The translations under genes were made by a program, and so were the position numbers. From positions 28,360-92,359 of the forward strand of contig JAFXJT010000018.1 of the NCBI GenBank assembly GCA_017532085.1: a stretch of DNA of 64,000 nt. Direction: 5' to 3'. The stretch comes from Oscillospiraceae bacterium (GTDB lineage Bacteria > Bacillota > Clostridia > Oscillospirales > Ruminococcaceae). The notes beneath the pieces are model-generated. The model was given only the letters and a program-made list of their open reading frames with translations, was not told the origin of the DNA and made no database searches. Below are positions 50,936 through 60,010 of the stretch, in pieces (the stretch's first letter is position 1; each line of letters starts with the position of its first letter).

Positions 50936-50980
50936 AACACCTCCTATGGTATCATAAAGCATACCATAGGAGGTGTTTTC
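50936..50980. terminator. bidirectional terminator
   Basis: AACACCTCCTATGGTAT pairs with ATACCATAGGAGGTGTT and is followed by TT on the plus side and GTTTGTTT on the minus side. Confidence 0.9.
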
Positions 50981-51028
50981 TGCTGTCTTTGCACAATGTC
51001 GGAGTTCTGTTTTGCTGTATCGAAACGG

Positions 51029-52432
51029 TTACCCCACAATAAAGAAGGTGATCTTTCCGGTAGAAGCAAAGGCTTGCGGTGCCGTGCCGCCGGAATAGCT
51101 GCCGCCGGTGGTAACATAATTGCTGGTATTACCGCCGCTGCTGCTGCCGCCCGTAGAAACGGCATACTGTCCGGAAGCAGTTAACCCTGCGCCGCCATAT
51201 ACCACAAACCGATAATCCCGAGGCGATGTCATGGTGAAAACAGGCTTGCCGTCAGCAGTCAGATGGCACAATTCCCCAGCCTTCCGATTGGTCAAAAAGT
51301 TCATGCCGATCACATTTGCGGTGGTAGTATTCACATCCGGCATACTGCAAGTATTGCCAATGGCATAAAACGTACCGCCCGTAAAAGAAAACACGCCATC
51401 ACAATAGATTGCACCCTTTTCTTCCCGCACGCCGCCGATCAGCACTGATGTGCCGCCATTGATCGTAATATAGCCTTCCGTCTTGATGCCGTTGGTACCT
51501 GCATCGCAAAACAGCTTGCCGCCATTGATCTCAATACCGTCATTGCAGTGCAGACCGCTCTTTGCCGATGTAATATGCAGTGTTCCGCTATTGAGAATAA
51601 TATCATCATCACTGCGGACACCATGTGCATAATTTGCGTGGATATTCAAAGTACCGCTGCCTTCAAAGCGAATGGTATCGTTGGTAAAGATCGCACCGCG
51701 ATCCTCCTCATGCACGCCGCCATCCGTGAAGCTGTTGGTCGTACCCGCAAGGGTAGTAACCGTAATATGCTTGACCTGCTGCACATTCAATGCCGAACCT
51801 TGAGAATTGGTAACATGCGCATTATCCAATTCCAGATAGACCTTTTTGTCATTGGTCAACACTTGAATCTGGCCATCATCCAATGTACCGCTGATGACAT
51901 AGGTGCCGCCTTTGCTGATGGTAATCGTGCTGCCCAGCACTGTGATGCCGGTGCCGGAATATTGTGCGGTAGAGCCTTTGAGATAAATATATTTGATCTC
52001 CTTTACCTCAGAGCTCTCCGGTGCAGAAGAAGACTCCTCCGGCGGTGTAGGCTGTGACGATTCCGTCGTACTGTTTCCGCTCTGTCCCCCCTGCGATCCC
52101 TGTGAGGATTCCGGTGCAGGATTGGAGGAAGAATCCGGATCCGGCACGCTGTTCTCAGAGCCATTCCCCGAGGATTCCGATGTATCGGGATCCGGCTTCG
52201 TGCTTTCATCCTGATTCAGGCTGTCGGATGCATGCTCACCCTTGCTGCTGTCATTCTGCGTCGATGCATCGGATTGCTGCGCAGCACTGCTGCTGTTTCC
52301 TAAGCTGCCGGCACCCGAAGCATCACTCCTTGCGGAACTGCCGCCTTCACAGGCTGTCAGCGACGCTGCAAGCAATACCGCACTCAACAGTGCCGCCAAA
52401 CGGCTTGCCCCATATTGTTTCCGTATGTTCAT
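51029..52432 (-). CDS. DUF4353 carbohydrate-binding lipoprotein (Cthe_2159-like)
   Basis: A 467-residue lipoprotein with lipobox SLTAC (Cys28), a long Ser/Pro/Asp/Glu-rich linker (about 30-145) and a right-handed beta-helix domain of repeated GI-x-x-N-D-x-I type rungs (AIFTNDTIRFEGSGTLNI, GVRSDDDIILNSGTLHI, GLHCNDGIEINGG, GIKTEGYITINGG). This is the DUF4353 family; C. thermocellum Cthe_2159 of this family binds cellulose and pectic acid with calcium. It ends in a Gly/Ser/Thr-rich tail. A hairpin separates it from the DUF4956 gene, so it may be transcribed separately. Confidence 0.88.
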   Translation of the reverse strand: MNIRKQYGASRLAALLSAVLLAASLTACEGGSSARSDASGAGSLGNSSSAAQQSDASTQNDSSKGEHASDSLNQDESTKPDPDTSESSGNGSENSVPDPDSSSNPAPESSQGSQGGQSGNSTTESSQPTPPEESSSAPESSEVKEIKYIYLKGSTAQYSGTGITVLGSTITISKGGTYVISGTLDDGQIQVLTNDKKVYLELDNAHVTNSQGSALNVQQVKHITVTTLAGTTNSFTDGGVHEEDRGAIFTNDTIRFEGSGTLNIHANYAHGVRSDDDIILNSGTLHITSAKSGLHCNDGIEINGGKLFCDAGTNGIKTEGYITINGGTSVLIGGVREEKGAIYCDGVFSFTGGTFYAIGNTCSMPDVNTTTANVIGMNFLTNRKAGELCHLTADGKPVFTMTSPRDYRFVVYGGAGLTASGQYAVSTGGSSSGGNTSNYVTTGGSYSGGTAPQAFASTGKITFFIVG

Positions 52433-52477
52433 ATCATCCCGACCCTTTCCGTATTTTGTATTCCATATAAAGATATG

Positions 52478-52508
52478 CGAAAAGACCGAGGAAGCCCCAG
52501 TCTTTTCG
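52478..52508 (-). terminator. hairpin between DUF4956 and DUF4353 genes
   Basis: CGAAAAGAC-TGGGG pairs with CCTCG-GTCTTTTCG on the minus strand; the T-run lies in the stem (TTTTCG), so termination may be partial. Confidence 0.6.
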
Positions 52509-52525
52509 TTTGTAAGCATTTGCAC

Positions 52526-53293
52526 TTATTTTTGTCGGACATCATAAATCTGATCGTCATAGCGATACAGTACCAATGTGACATTCAGATTGCCGTTAAG
52601 TGCACGAATATCATCAATGAACTTCTTCTGATCAGCATCTGCCTTGACTCGCACAGAATATACCAGATCAAATAATGTACCGAAATCCGTAGTTTTGACA
52701 CGGCGCAGCTTCCATGTAGTGGTATATTTCTCCATCACCTTGTCAAAAAGACCGTTGTAGTTCAAATTTTCGGGAATCGTGATCTTCAGTGTCATTTCCT
52801 GTACCGCAGGTGCAGCAAAATCCGTTACCTGCAGCAAAATCAAAACAGCAGAAAGGATCACAAAGAACAATGCCGCATAACCAACAAAACCCAGACCACA
52901 GACAACACCCATTGCCATAGCAAAGAAGATATACGAAATATCACGAGGATCTCCGGGCGCACTGCGGAAACGCACCAGTGAAAATGCACCGGTTAAACTA
53001 ATTGCAGCTGTCATACCGGCACCGCTGGTCAAAAGACACATCATAATAATCACGGTAGAAACCAATGCAGAAAGCATGGGCATCGTAAGGACATAGCTTT
53101 GCGTATATCCCACCTTGCGGTGCGTAAACATATAGACAAGACCAATCAGGAATCCGATGATCAGCGCACTCACCACACAGATCGTTACCTGTGCAACTGT
53201 CGGATAATTCAGATCAACCGCCGATTGATCGTGATAGATGCGTGCAAAAAGGTCTGCGGAATGAATCATTGATTTTGCTGCCAGATTATGCAT
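52526..53293 (-). CDS. DUF4956 membrane protein
   Basis: A 255-residue protein with about four membrane helices (about residues 38-155; SYVLTMPMLSALVSTVIIMM, SLTGAFSLVRFRSAPGDPRDISYIF as the DUF4956 signature) and a C-terminal cytoplasmic alpha/beta domain that resembles a regulatory ferredoxin-like fold. It nearly always accompanies a VTC gene and may form its membrane partner or channel. The ATG at 53293 is nine bases after AAAGGA and overlaps the VTC stop by 8 bp. Confidence 0.9.
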   Translation of the reverse strand: MHNLAAKSMIHSADLFARIYHDQSAVDLNYPTVAQVTICVVSALIIGFLIGLVYMFTHRKVGYTQSYVLTMPMLSALVSTVIIMMCLLTSGAGMTAAISLTGAFSLVRFRSAPGDPRDISYIFFAMAMGVVCGLGFVGYAALFFVILSAVLILLQVTDFAAPAVQEMTLKITIPENLNYNGLFDKVMEKYTTTWKLRRVKTTDFGTLFDLVYSVRVKADADQKKFIDDIRALNGNLNVTLVLYRYDDQIYDVRQK

Positions 53294-54044
53294 AAGAAAT
53301 CTTCCTTTCACTTTGTTGTGCCGCTTCGATTTGACGACGGATATGATTCTGATATGCCGTACCGTATTTTGAAAAGCTTCTGCGGCGAATCTCCAGAGCA
53401 GAAAGCGCCTCGCTCAGCCACAGTGGAATCGAACCGGGCACCTTAATCTCCATCAGGCGCTGATTCGGCAGAATCAATTGCTCACCGTAGCTTTCTTTGG
53501 CAAGAGAAAGTGCCTCGCGGCGTGCTGTGATCTTTCGGTCAAAGGTGAGTCGGAATTCCTTATCACCCTTACCAAAAAACGCTGCCCGCTGATAGCTGAT
53601 GTACTGTTTCGGAGCGCAGTCGTAATGATTCAGAAAAACATCCATTTCCTTCATAACCTGCTGCTGTATGAACGCTTCAAAATAGGGCTTTACTCGGGTC
53701 TGCAGATAAATCTCCGCCTCACGCAATGTCATGGCAACACGGCGCTTGGTGACAATACCGCCGACCTTTTTCTTCACTTCCAAAAAAACAGTGTCATCCG
53801 GCGATGCCGGCGAATAATAACTGCGCAGTCGAAGTTTTTCCTTGTAATACGGCTTTTCAATGGATTGACGAATGAGAAAATTATCCGGCGTATCAAAGTA
53901 AATATTGTAAATGCCATATTCACGTCCATCCACGCAATACTTATCCGGATTCATATGTTCATGAATCACCGGAAGCAACGCGTTGAATTGCTCCATACTA
54001 AGCAAATATTTCACTTCACGGCGCTGAAAGGTACTGATAGCCAC
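53286..54044 (-). CDS. VTC domain protein (polyphosphate polymerase-like)
   Basis: A 252-residue protein with the VTC fold, a tunnel-shaped triphosphate-tunnel relative of yeast Vtc4, which makes polyphosphate from ATP. Basic and acidic tunnel motifs are seen: RREVKYLLS, YNIYFDTPDNFLI, KEKLRLRSYY, FLEVKKKVGGIVTKRR, RLTFDRKITARRE and LMEIKVPGSIP near the end. The start is not obvious. GTG 54044 lies one base after the stop of a tiny upstream frame and gives a family-like N-terminus (AISTFQRREVKYLL); GTG 54059 is in frame too. The strong ribosome site is 57 bases upstream, before an in-frame TGA (see findings). Confidence 0.88.
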   Translation of the reverse strand: MAISTFQRREVKYLLSMEQFNALLPVIHEHMNPDKYCVDGREYGIYNIYFDTPDNFLIRQSIEKPYYKEKLRLRSYYSPASPDDTVFLEVKKKVGGIVTKRRVAMTLREAEIYLQTRVKPYFEAFIQQQVMKEMDVFLNHYDCAPKQYISYQRAAFFGKGDKEFRLTFDRKITARREALSLAKESYGEQLILPNQRLMEIKVPGSIPLWLSEALSALEIRRRSFSKYGTAYQNHIRRQIEAAQQSERKISYA

Positions 54045-54045
54045 A

Positions 54046-54110
54046 TCATTGTGTCGCACGCACGCCGTTCATCGAATCGGCGGTATGATGCGGAGCACGT
54101 CCCCTCCTTT
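54046..54110 (-). promoter_or_regulatory. orphan ribosome site and two tiny reading frames before the VTC gene
   Basis: AAAGGAGGGG (54110-54101) precedes GTG at 54098, which opens a nine-codon frame (LRIIPPIR after the start) ending in TGA at 54071-54069, in the same frame as the VTC gene. An ATG overlapping that stop (54072) opens an eight-codon frame ending at 54046, one base before the VTC GTG at 54044. Translation could be passed along by coupled reinitiation. Confidence 0.45.
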
Positions 54111-54146
54111 TTTTGTTTTTTATCAGACAAAAAGCGTGATAGTACC

Positions 54147-54178
54147 ATCATAAGCAAAATATCTTAAATCAACCTTAA
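54147..54178 (-). promoter_or_regulatory. direct-repeat promoter of the VTC-DUF4956 operon
   Basis: On the minus strand TTAAG (54178-54174) and TTAAG (54167-54163) start 11 bp apart; a -10 box TATGAT begins at 54152, 15 bp after the second box. This is the layout of the two sRNA promoters at 48764 and 48905. Confidence 0.55.
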
Positions 54179-54184
54179 TTCCAA

Positions 54185-54820
54185 TCAATCCTTCAGCGGA
54201 ACACCCTTGCCATCGGTGTTGATGCCGCCGGTCAAAAGCATAATACCTTCCACAAGCCCCCAAACAGCCGAAACAAAACTGAGCATACCGCAGGAAAGTA
54301 TCGTTAAAAGAAGCTGTATTACGCCCTTTGCCACATAACCCAAATAAAAGTTATGCACACCCAGAGCACCCACAAAAAGCCCCAGGATTCCTGCCGTCAG
54401 CTTCGATTTCTGCTGCGCACCGCTATACATCATATTCTGCTGCATTCCATTGTTCTGATAATAAGCGCCTTGATTGCTCGGTGCTACATACTGCGGCGGA
54501 AGCTGTTGCTGTTGAGGGTACGTAGGCTGTTGAGGGTACGTAGGCTGTTGACGATAGATAGGCTGCTGCGGCTGCATCGCAGTCACATCCGGCATTTCAT
54601 GATATTGGGGAGCGGGTGCTGCCATAGACTGCACGCCAACTGCAGCACCTGCGTTTTTCGGAATGATTTCAAAACCGCAAGTCTCACATACCGATGCACC
54701 CACTGGCACAGGATCACTGCACTGGGCACAATATTTCATACCGGCACCTGCTGCAAAACCGCATCTGGGACAGGTAATATCGGTATCAATCAGAACCTCG
54801 GCACAATTTCTGCAAAACAT
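54185..54820 (-). CDS. zinc-ribbon and TM2 domain protein
   Basis: A 211-residue protein with two short zinc ribbons at the N-terminus (MFCRNCAEVL...CPRCGF and YCAQCSDPV...CETCGF), a Gln/Pro/Tyr-rich linker with PTYPQQ repeats (about 85-125), and a C-terminal TM2 domain with two membrane helices (SKLTAGILGLFVGALGVHNF, about 138-205). Such proteins are common and uncharacterised. AAGGAGG precedes the ATG. It diverges from the MoxR operon. Confidence 0.88.
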   Translation of the reverse strand: MFCRNCAEVLIDTDITCPRCGFAAGAGMKYCAQCSDPVPVGASVCETCGFEIIPKNAGAAVGVQSMAAPAPQYHEMPDVTAMQPQQPIYRQQPTYPQQPTYPQQQQLPPQYVAPSNQGAYYQNNGMQQNMMYSGAQQKSKLTAGILGLFVGALGVHNFYLGYVAKGVIQLLLTILSCGMLSFVSAVWGLVEGIMLLTGGINTDGKGVPLKD

Positions 54821-54942
54821 AATGTATGGTATCCTCCTTACATGATCTGCGCTGCCTCAAATCGTTCAGAGCAGCAATCGGTTTTGGTATTTCCCGGAAC
54901 AAAAAAGCCTTTCAAGTCATAACAAAACACGACTCCACTATT

Positions 54943-54971
54943 ATTATATCTTGTTTTCGAGCCAATGTCAA
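54943..54971 (-). promoter_or_regulatory. sigma-A promoter of the TM2 gene
   Basis: On the minus strand TTGACA (54971-54966), 17 bp spacer, TATAAT (54948-54943): perfect consensus. The gap 54821-55187 contains this and the divergent MoxR promoter, no gene. Confidence 0.92.
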
Positions 54972-55031
54972 GCAATTCGCACAAAAACGTGTCTTTATGC
55001 TGTGCCAAATGACGAAATAGCTGTAAAAAGC

Positions 55032-55060
55032 TTGCCTTTTTTTGAGCTATATGCTATACT
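55032..55060 (+). promoter_or_regulatory. sigma-A promoter of the MoxR operon
   Basis: TTGCCT (55032-55037), 17 bp spacer, TATACT (55055-55060). Confidence 0.78.
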
Positions 55061-55187
55061 GTTAAGGAGAAAAACAGAGAAATCTTTTGTGCAGCTTGAC
55101 GATAACTCTTCAGAATACAATGATACTTTGCTTTTGGATGCGCCTTACTGCATCATGAGCAATTGCTTTAGAAAGGATGAATCACCG

Positions 55188-56126
55188 ATGAATCAAAAAA
55201 TACAAGCATTGAAAGACTGTATCGCCTCTGTCATTGTAGGCAAGGAGCAGCCTGTGCGTTGTGTGATAGCAGGTCTTCTTTGCGATGGACATATTTTGAT
55301 CGAGGATGTACCCGGCGTAGGCAAAACACAGATTGCGGCAGCTCTGGCACGCTCTGTGGGCGGCAGCTTCAACCGTATTCAGCTCACACCCGATGTGATG
55401 CCCTCTGACATCACCGGATTTACACTGGTCAATCAGCAAACCTTTGCACTGGAATATCGTGCAGGCGCTGCAATGTGCAATTTTCTGCTTGCGGATGAGA
55501 TTAACCGCGCTTCTCCAAAAGTGCAGTCCAGTTTGCTGGAGGTCATGGAGGAGCATCAGATTTCCATTGACGGTACAACTCATCCTCTGCCCAAGCCCTT
55601 TATGGTGCTTGCAACACAGAATCCCGTAGAAACCTATGGTACCTATCATCTGCCGGAAGCGCAAATGGATCGTTTCTTTATGCGCATCAGCATGGGCTAT
55701 CCCTCGGAAGAGGAAGAATTGCAGATCCTTTCCCGCACAGAACGGCACAATCCCATTGATAATATTGTGAAACCTGTGCTCTGCCCCGAAGATATCCTTG
55801 CTCTGCAGGAAGAGGTCAAGGCAATTACTGTAAGCGAGCCCGTCAAACGCTATATTCTGCGCATCGTTGCCGCAACCAGAACGCATGAAGCGTTGCTGTT
55901 GGGTGCAAGTCCTCGCGGTTCCATCGCACTGTTCAAGGCCATAAAAGCCAATGCATTTCTGGAAGGCCGCAGCTATGCGCTTCCCGATGATGTCAAGGCA
56001 ATGGCTGAAAGCGTTTTGGCGCATCGTCTGATTCTGTCGCCCAAAGGCAAATCCCGCTTTGCTGATACGCGTGCACTGGTACGCTCTGTGCTGGATTCCA
56101 TTCCGGTACCGATGGAGGCATCATGA
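55188..56126 (+). CDS. MoxR family AAA+ ATPase
   Basis: A 312-residue MoxR ATPase. Walker A EDVPGVGKTQ (about residues 43-52), Walker B FLLADEINRASPKVQSSLLE, sensor 1 VLATQNPVE, and sensor 2 near GASPRGSIAL are complete. MoxR proteins act as chaperones that insert cofactors or assemble complexes, usually with a DUF58 protein as here. ATG 55188 follows AAAGG; in-frame codons upstream lack a site. The next gene overlaps by ATGA. Confidence 0.95.
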   Translation: MNQKIQALKDCIASVIVGKEQPVRCVIAGLLCDGHILIEDVPGVGKTQIAAALARSVGGSFNRIQLTPDVMPSDITGFTLVNQQTFALEYRAGAAMCNFLLADEINRASPKVQSSLLEVMEEHQISIDGTTHPLPKPFMVLATQNPVETYGTYHLPEAQMDRFFMRISMGYPSEEEELQILSRTERHNPIDNIVKPVLCPEDILALQEEVKAITVSEPVKRYILRIVAATRTHEALLLGASPRGSIALFKAIKANAFLEGRSYALPDDVKAMAESVLAHRLILSPKGKSRFADTRALVRSVLDSIPVPMEAS

Positions 56127-57421
56127 TTCCCATCGGATATCTGGGCGCCATTGCCATTGCCGTGCTCTTCACGATGTATCTGGATGGCGCTATCGGCGTG
56201 ATGATGCTTGCGTTTCTGCTGCTGATGCCCCTGCTCTCACTGGGAATCACGCTCTGGATGCGGCATTCACTGCAGCTGGAGCTGAAAGTGCCCGAGCAGG
56301 CAGTCAAGCAGCGAGGAGCCGAAGCAGTCCTCCTGCTGACGAAAAAAACACCATTGCCGCTGCCATTTCTTCGGCTGCGGTTTTATGCCGATGCGCATTT
56401 TGAAAAGCTTAATCCCAATGCAGAGGAGCTGCCTGCGCCTCCGGTGCAGTATGAAGGCGTTTTCGGCACCTTCCAATACTGGATTCAGAAGCGGAAATAC
56501 CAAAAGCAAATTGCGACACAGCATACACCGGATATGCTGCCTTTGTGCCTGTCTATGGGAATAGAACGCAGCACTCGGGTAACGCTCCACTTAAACGCGC
56601 AGTATTGCGGAAATGCTACTGTGACGATTTCTCATGTAACGCTTTCGGATTTTCTCGGTATGTTTCGCTTTCCATTGAAGCTGTATTGCGAAGAATCGGT
56701 GTTGATTCTTCCCGAGATTACCGAAATCAAAACAAACAATCAGCTCTTCCAGACCGTCGCCAACGCATCCGTTACGGCGGATGAGGACAATGATGCTACA
56801 CCGATCTTCTCTGCAGCAGCCACTCCCGGTTATGAGCATCGGGATTATCTTCCCGGTGATCCGCTGAAGCGTGTAAACTGGAAGCTGTCCTCTAAGCGAA
56901 AAAAGCTGATGGTGCGCAAAGATGAGCCGGCAGCTCTGGCGAAACTGTCTGTGGTGCTTGATTTCCACAGAGCAAGCTCAGAACTCCATATCCGTCGCTG
57001 CTTGGCTGAAGAAGAGCTGCTCATTGAAACTGCATTGGGCTTATTGCAGCTTTGTGTGCGGCAAGGCTATCCTTGTGTGCTCTATTATCAGGATACGGAT
57101 ATGCAATGGAAGCAGATTCCACTGGATTCTCCCGATCAGCTTGCCGTAGAATCAATCTTGCTGCTGCGCAGCGGATTCCGTCCGTCATCCGCCTTTTATG
57201 GCACTGACCCTCTCCCGCAAGCCATATCGCAGCAAAACGATACCATTCTGCTGTATTTTGCCACCAACTGTGATCATCAGCGTGCTGCTGCTTTGGATCG
57301 GCTCACAGCTACCTTGCATTATATCTCTCCACGATCTGCCAAACAAAATACTGTTTATCCCAAAAATGCCATCTTGTGGGATACAACCGACGATCACCAC
57401 ATTGAACCGATCAATGGCTGA
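56123..57421 (+). CDS. DUF58 protein
   Basis: A 432-residue protein with two N-terminal membrane helices (about 3-48), a beta-rich middle and the DUF58 signature YLPGDPLKRVNWKLSSKRK followed by a vWA-like C-terminal domain. It is the standard MoxR partner. The start overlaps the MoxR stop (ATGA), implying coupled translation. Confidence 0.93.
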   Translation: MIPIGYLGAIAIAVLFTMYLDGAIGVMMLAFLLLMPLLSLGITLWMRHSLQLELKVPEQAVKQRGAEAVLLLTKKTPLPLPFLRLRFYADAHFEKLNPNAEELPAPPVQYEGVFGTFQYWIQKRKYQKQIATQHTPDMLPLCLSMGIERSTRVTLHLNAQYCGNATVTISHVTLSDFLGMFRFPLKLYCEESVLILPEITEIKTNNQLFQTVANASVTADEDNDATPIFSAAATPGYEHRDYLPGDPLKRVNWKLSSKRKKLMVRKDEPAALAKLSVVLDFHRASSELHIRRCLAEEELLIETALGLLQLCVRQGYPCVLYYQDTDMQWKQIPLDSPDQLAVESILLLRSGFRPSSAFYGTDPLPQAISQQNDTILLYFATNCDHQRAAALDRLTATLHYISPRSAKQNTVYPKNAILWDTTDDHHIEPING

Positions 57422-57457
57422 CTCACTGCAACGATACAGGAAAGGAGGCTTGCCTAT

Positions 57458-59986
57458 ATGTCGGGCTCTCATCCGACTACCGCTTCGTCAGGATCCAAAT
57501 TGCTGCAGGCTTTACAGTCCTTTGCGAAGCATCCTGCAATACAATACATCACACAGTCACGGCATATTCCTCTGCTGTACTCAGTACTTGTCGTTACCTC
57601 AATCCTTTATCATTATGCACCATCCTATACTGTCATCTGGATATTGGCCATAACAGCCATTCAGTGGCTGCTGTTCCGACTGTTTGATTTTGTCAATCGC
57701 CATCATGTACTCGGCGGCATATTCTATCTGCTTGCCGGTTTGTTGACCTTGATTCTGGCATCATACTGCATCTATGTGGGAGAACACCCGGATCTGTTTC
57801 ACGGCATGTTCGCTCCCGAAGGCACCGATGTTGCTCTCAGCTTTGTGGTATGGTTTTTCACACCGCAATCGGTGCTCAATGCCTATTACGGCCCCTTTAC
57901 CATAGCACTGATGCTGTTGTTTGCCTTTTTTATTGCATCCATTACCTATTATTTTTCCTTTGTACGATACCGTGTGTTCATGTCCTTTATGATCATGTGC
58001 TTTCCCTTTGCGATCTATGCAAAAGAAGATGAAGTCATGCCGGTACCGTTCATTATCTTCTTGTTCGCCATTTATTTTTCGGTCATGATCTTCTGTCAGC
58101 AGCTTCACGCCAATGACCCCGATGTGATCTATGTGCACCAAGGAAATCAAGGCGTCTATTGGCTGGCAGAGGCAGAATCCTTGCCGATCAAACAGCAGAA
58201 GGAAGCTCTGCAAAAGCCTCGCCCCGAAATCGTAAACGGTAAGGGACTCAACGCTGCAATGCTGTTTATCTGCTGCGCTTCCATCATCGTGCTTGCACTT
58301 CCTAAGCCCACACTCCATGCCGACAGAACCTATCTGGAAGGTCTCATTAACATGACTGCCTTCACCGATTATCTGCTGAATTCCATCAGTGCGTTCTCCG
58401 ATACCTCTGACGGCGGCAGCTATCTGCCCAATATGCCTAACCGCATCCTCTATTACGCTGCTTCCTCCGAATCGCTGAATCTTCGGCTCTCTACGTATTC
58501 CGATTATGATTACGAAACCGATTCTTGGTCAGCATCCTCCTATGATCAGCCCGAAAAATCAGAGTATCTTTATCAGAAACCGAATTCCGAACTGACCAAT
58601 GCATACAGCGGATTTCTGACCTCTGCTTCGGATTGTACCCCTTATGATTATTATCTGTTTTATCATGATATTGCCGTCCGGTTTCCGGAACTGGCAGAGA
58701 GACACGGAATTGCTGCGCTGGCAGGCACCCTGCTTGCTCCCGAAGATTTTATGAAGTCGCTGCACCTCACTTGCGTCGGATACAACAATATCGGCTATCT
58801 CTCTCCGCTGTATCCCACCACAATTGATACCCGTTATAAGATCTATCAGAGTAAAAACGGCGTGCTGTTCCGAGACAAGCCTGCCAGAACCTTCCGTGAA
58901 ACGTATCAGCTGGAATATTTCAGTCAGCAATTTGCAGACACAGAAGAAATACAGCTGATTCTGCATCAGATCAACGCCGGGGAATTGTTTGATCTGATTC
59001 TCTCGTTCTATGATCACCCTGAGCAAAGTGAAGAACAGTGGGAAATGCTCCAGCGGCTGAGCGTAGATTACAGCTATGCACTGGCATATTCTGCCAATAC
59101 GATCTCACAAACGCCGGAATCTGTACAGAAGCTTGCCGCTTCCCTGACAGAAGAACTCTCCTCTGATTATGATAAGGCTGCTGCCATCTGCGATTACCTC
59201 CGCACAAATTACACCTATGATCTGGAGTATCTCATCGGCGAAGAGGACAATGTGGAAACCTTCCTCTTTGAAAACAAAACCGGTGTCTGCTACCAGTTCG
59301 CATCGGCTATGACAGAGCTTTGCCGCAGTGCCGGTCTGATCGCCCGTTATACAGAAGGATATGCGCTCTCCGAAGTGGCAGACGGTATCGTTTATGGAAG
59401 TCAGGACGATATCACGCATATTATTCGCACCACTCACGCACATGCTTTCACAGAAGTGTATCTGCCCGGCTATGGCTGGATGATGTTTGATGCTACGGCT
59501 GCCGATCTCAACGAACAGAGTCCGGCAGGTTTAGACACAACTGTCATCAGCACGCTGCAATATACCGGTCTGGTGTTATTGCTGTGCGTAGCATTGCTCT
59601 TTTTCTTCTTGTATTTTGTGATTCCGCGCCTTTCCGAGCAGTTGTTCCGAAGACGCTTCCGCCGTCACTGTAATGCTCTGATGGTGCAAAAAGCATTTTT
59701 ACGACTCAAAAAACAATGGAATATCTCGGAAGCAGCTACCGCAAGAGAAGCCTGCGATTTCGCTGCTGCTGTCCTGTTTGATGTGCCGCAGATCCAGTCG
59801 GCATTGCATCAGATCTGCCAAGGCTTTGAAGATGCTGTTTACGGCGCCGGTTGTACACCCGATGGCGCTGCCGCATCATATGCCGCATATTGCACATTGC
59901 GGGATGCATGGATGCCTGCAGTGCGCCGTCGGCGCAAAGCAGAAAAAGCCGCCGCCAAAGCAGCGCGTGCCGCTGTTTCGGACTAA
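57458..59986 (+). CDS. transglutaminase-like membrane protein (TgpA type)
   Basis: An 842-residue protein with about seven membrane helices in the first 275 residues, an extracytoplasmic region, a transglutaminase-like domain with the triad Cys611 (TGVCYQFASAM), His662 (HAHAFTEV) and Asp678 (MMFDATA), one more membrane helix near 705-725 and a cytoplasmic tail of DUF4129 character. The trio MoxR-DUF58-transglutaminase is widespread; the reaction is unknown. AAAGGAGG precedes the start, 36 bp after DUF58. Confidence 0.93.
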   Translation: MSGSHPTTASSGSKLLQALQSFAKHPAIQYITQSRHIPLLYSVLVVTSILYHYAPSYTVIWILAITAIQWLLFRLFDFVNRHHVLGGIFYLLAGLLTLILASYCIYVGEHPDLFHGMFAPEGTDVALSFVVWFFTPQSVLNAYYGPFTIALMLLFAFFIASITYYFSFVRYRVFMSFMIMCFPFAIYAKEDEVMPVPFIIFLFAIYFSVMIFCQQLHANDPDVIYVHQGNQGVYWLAEAESLPIKQQKEALQKPRPEIVNGKGLNAAMLFICCASIIVLALPKPTLHADRTYLEGLINMTAFTDYLLNSISAFSDTSDGGSYLPNMPNRILYYAASSESLNLRLSTYSDYDYETDSWSASSYDQPEKSEYLYQKPNSELTNAYSGFLTSASDCTPYDYYLFYHDIAVRFPELAERHGIAALAGTLLAPEDFMKSLHLTCVGYNNIGYLSPLYPTTIDTRYKIYQSKNGVLFRDKPARTFRETYQLEYFSQQFADTEEIQLILHQINAGELFDLILSFYDHPEQSEEQWEMLQRLSVDYSYALAYSANTISQTPESVQKLAASLTEELSSDYDKAAAICDYLRTNYTYDLEYLIGEEDNVETFLFENKTGVCYQFASAMTELCRSAGLIARYTEGYALSEVADGIVYGSQDDITHIIRTTHAHAFTEVYLPGYGWMMFDATAADLNEQSPAGLDTTVISTLQYTGLVLLLCVALLFFFLYFVIPRLSEQLFRRRFRRHCNALMVQKAFLRLKKQWNISEAATAREACDFAAAVLFDVPQIQSALHQICQGFEDAVYGAGCTPDGAAASYAAYCTLRDAWMPAVRRRRKAEKAAAKAARAAVSD

Positions 59987-60010
59987 TTTTTCACGAAAGG
60001 ATGTGACATC

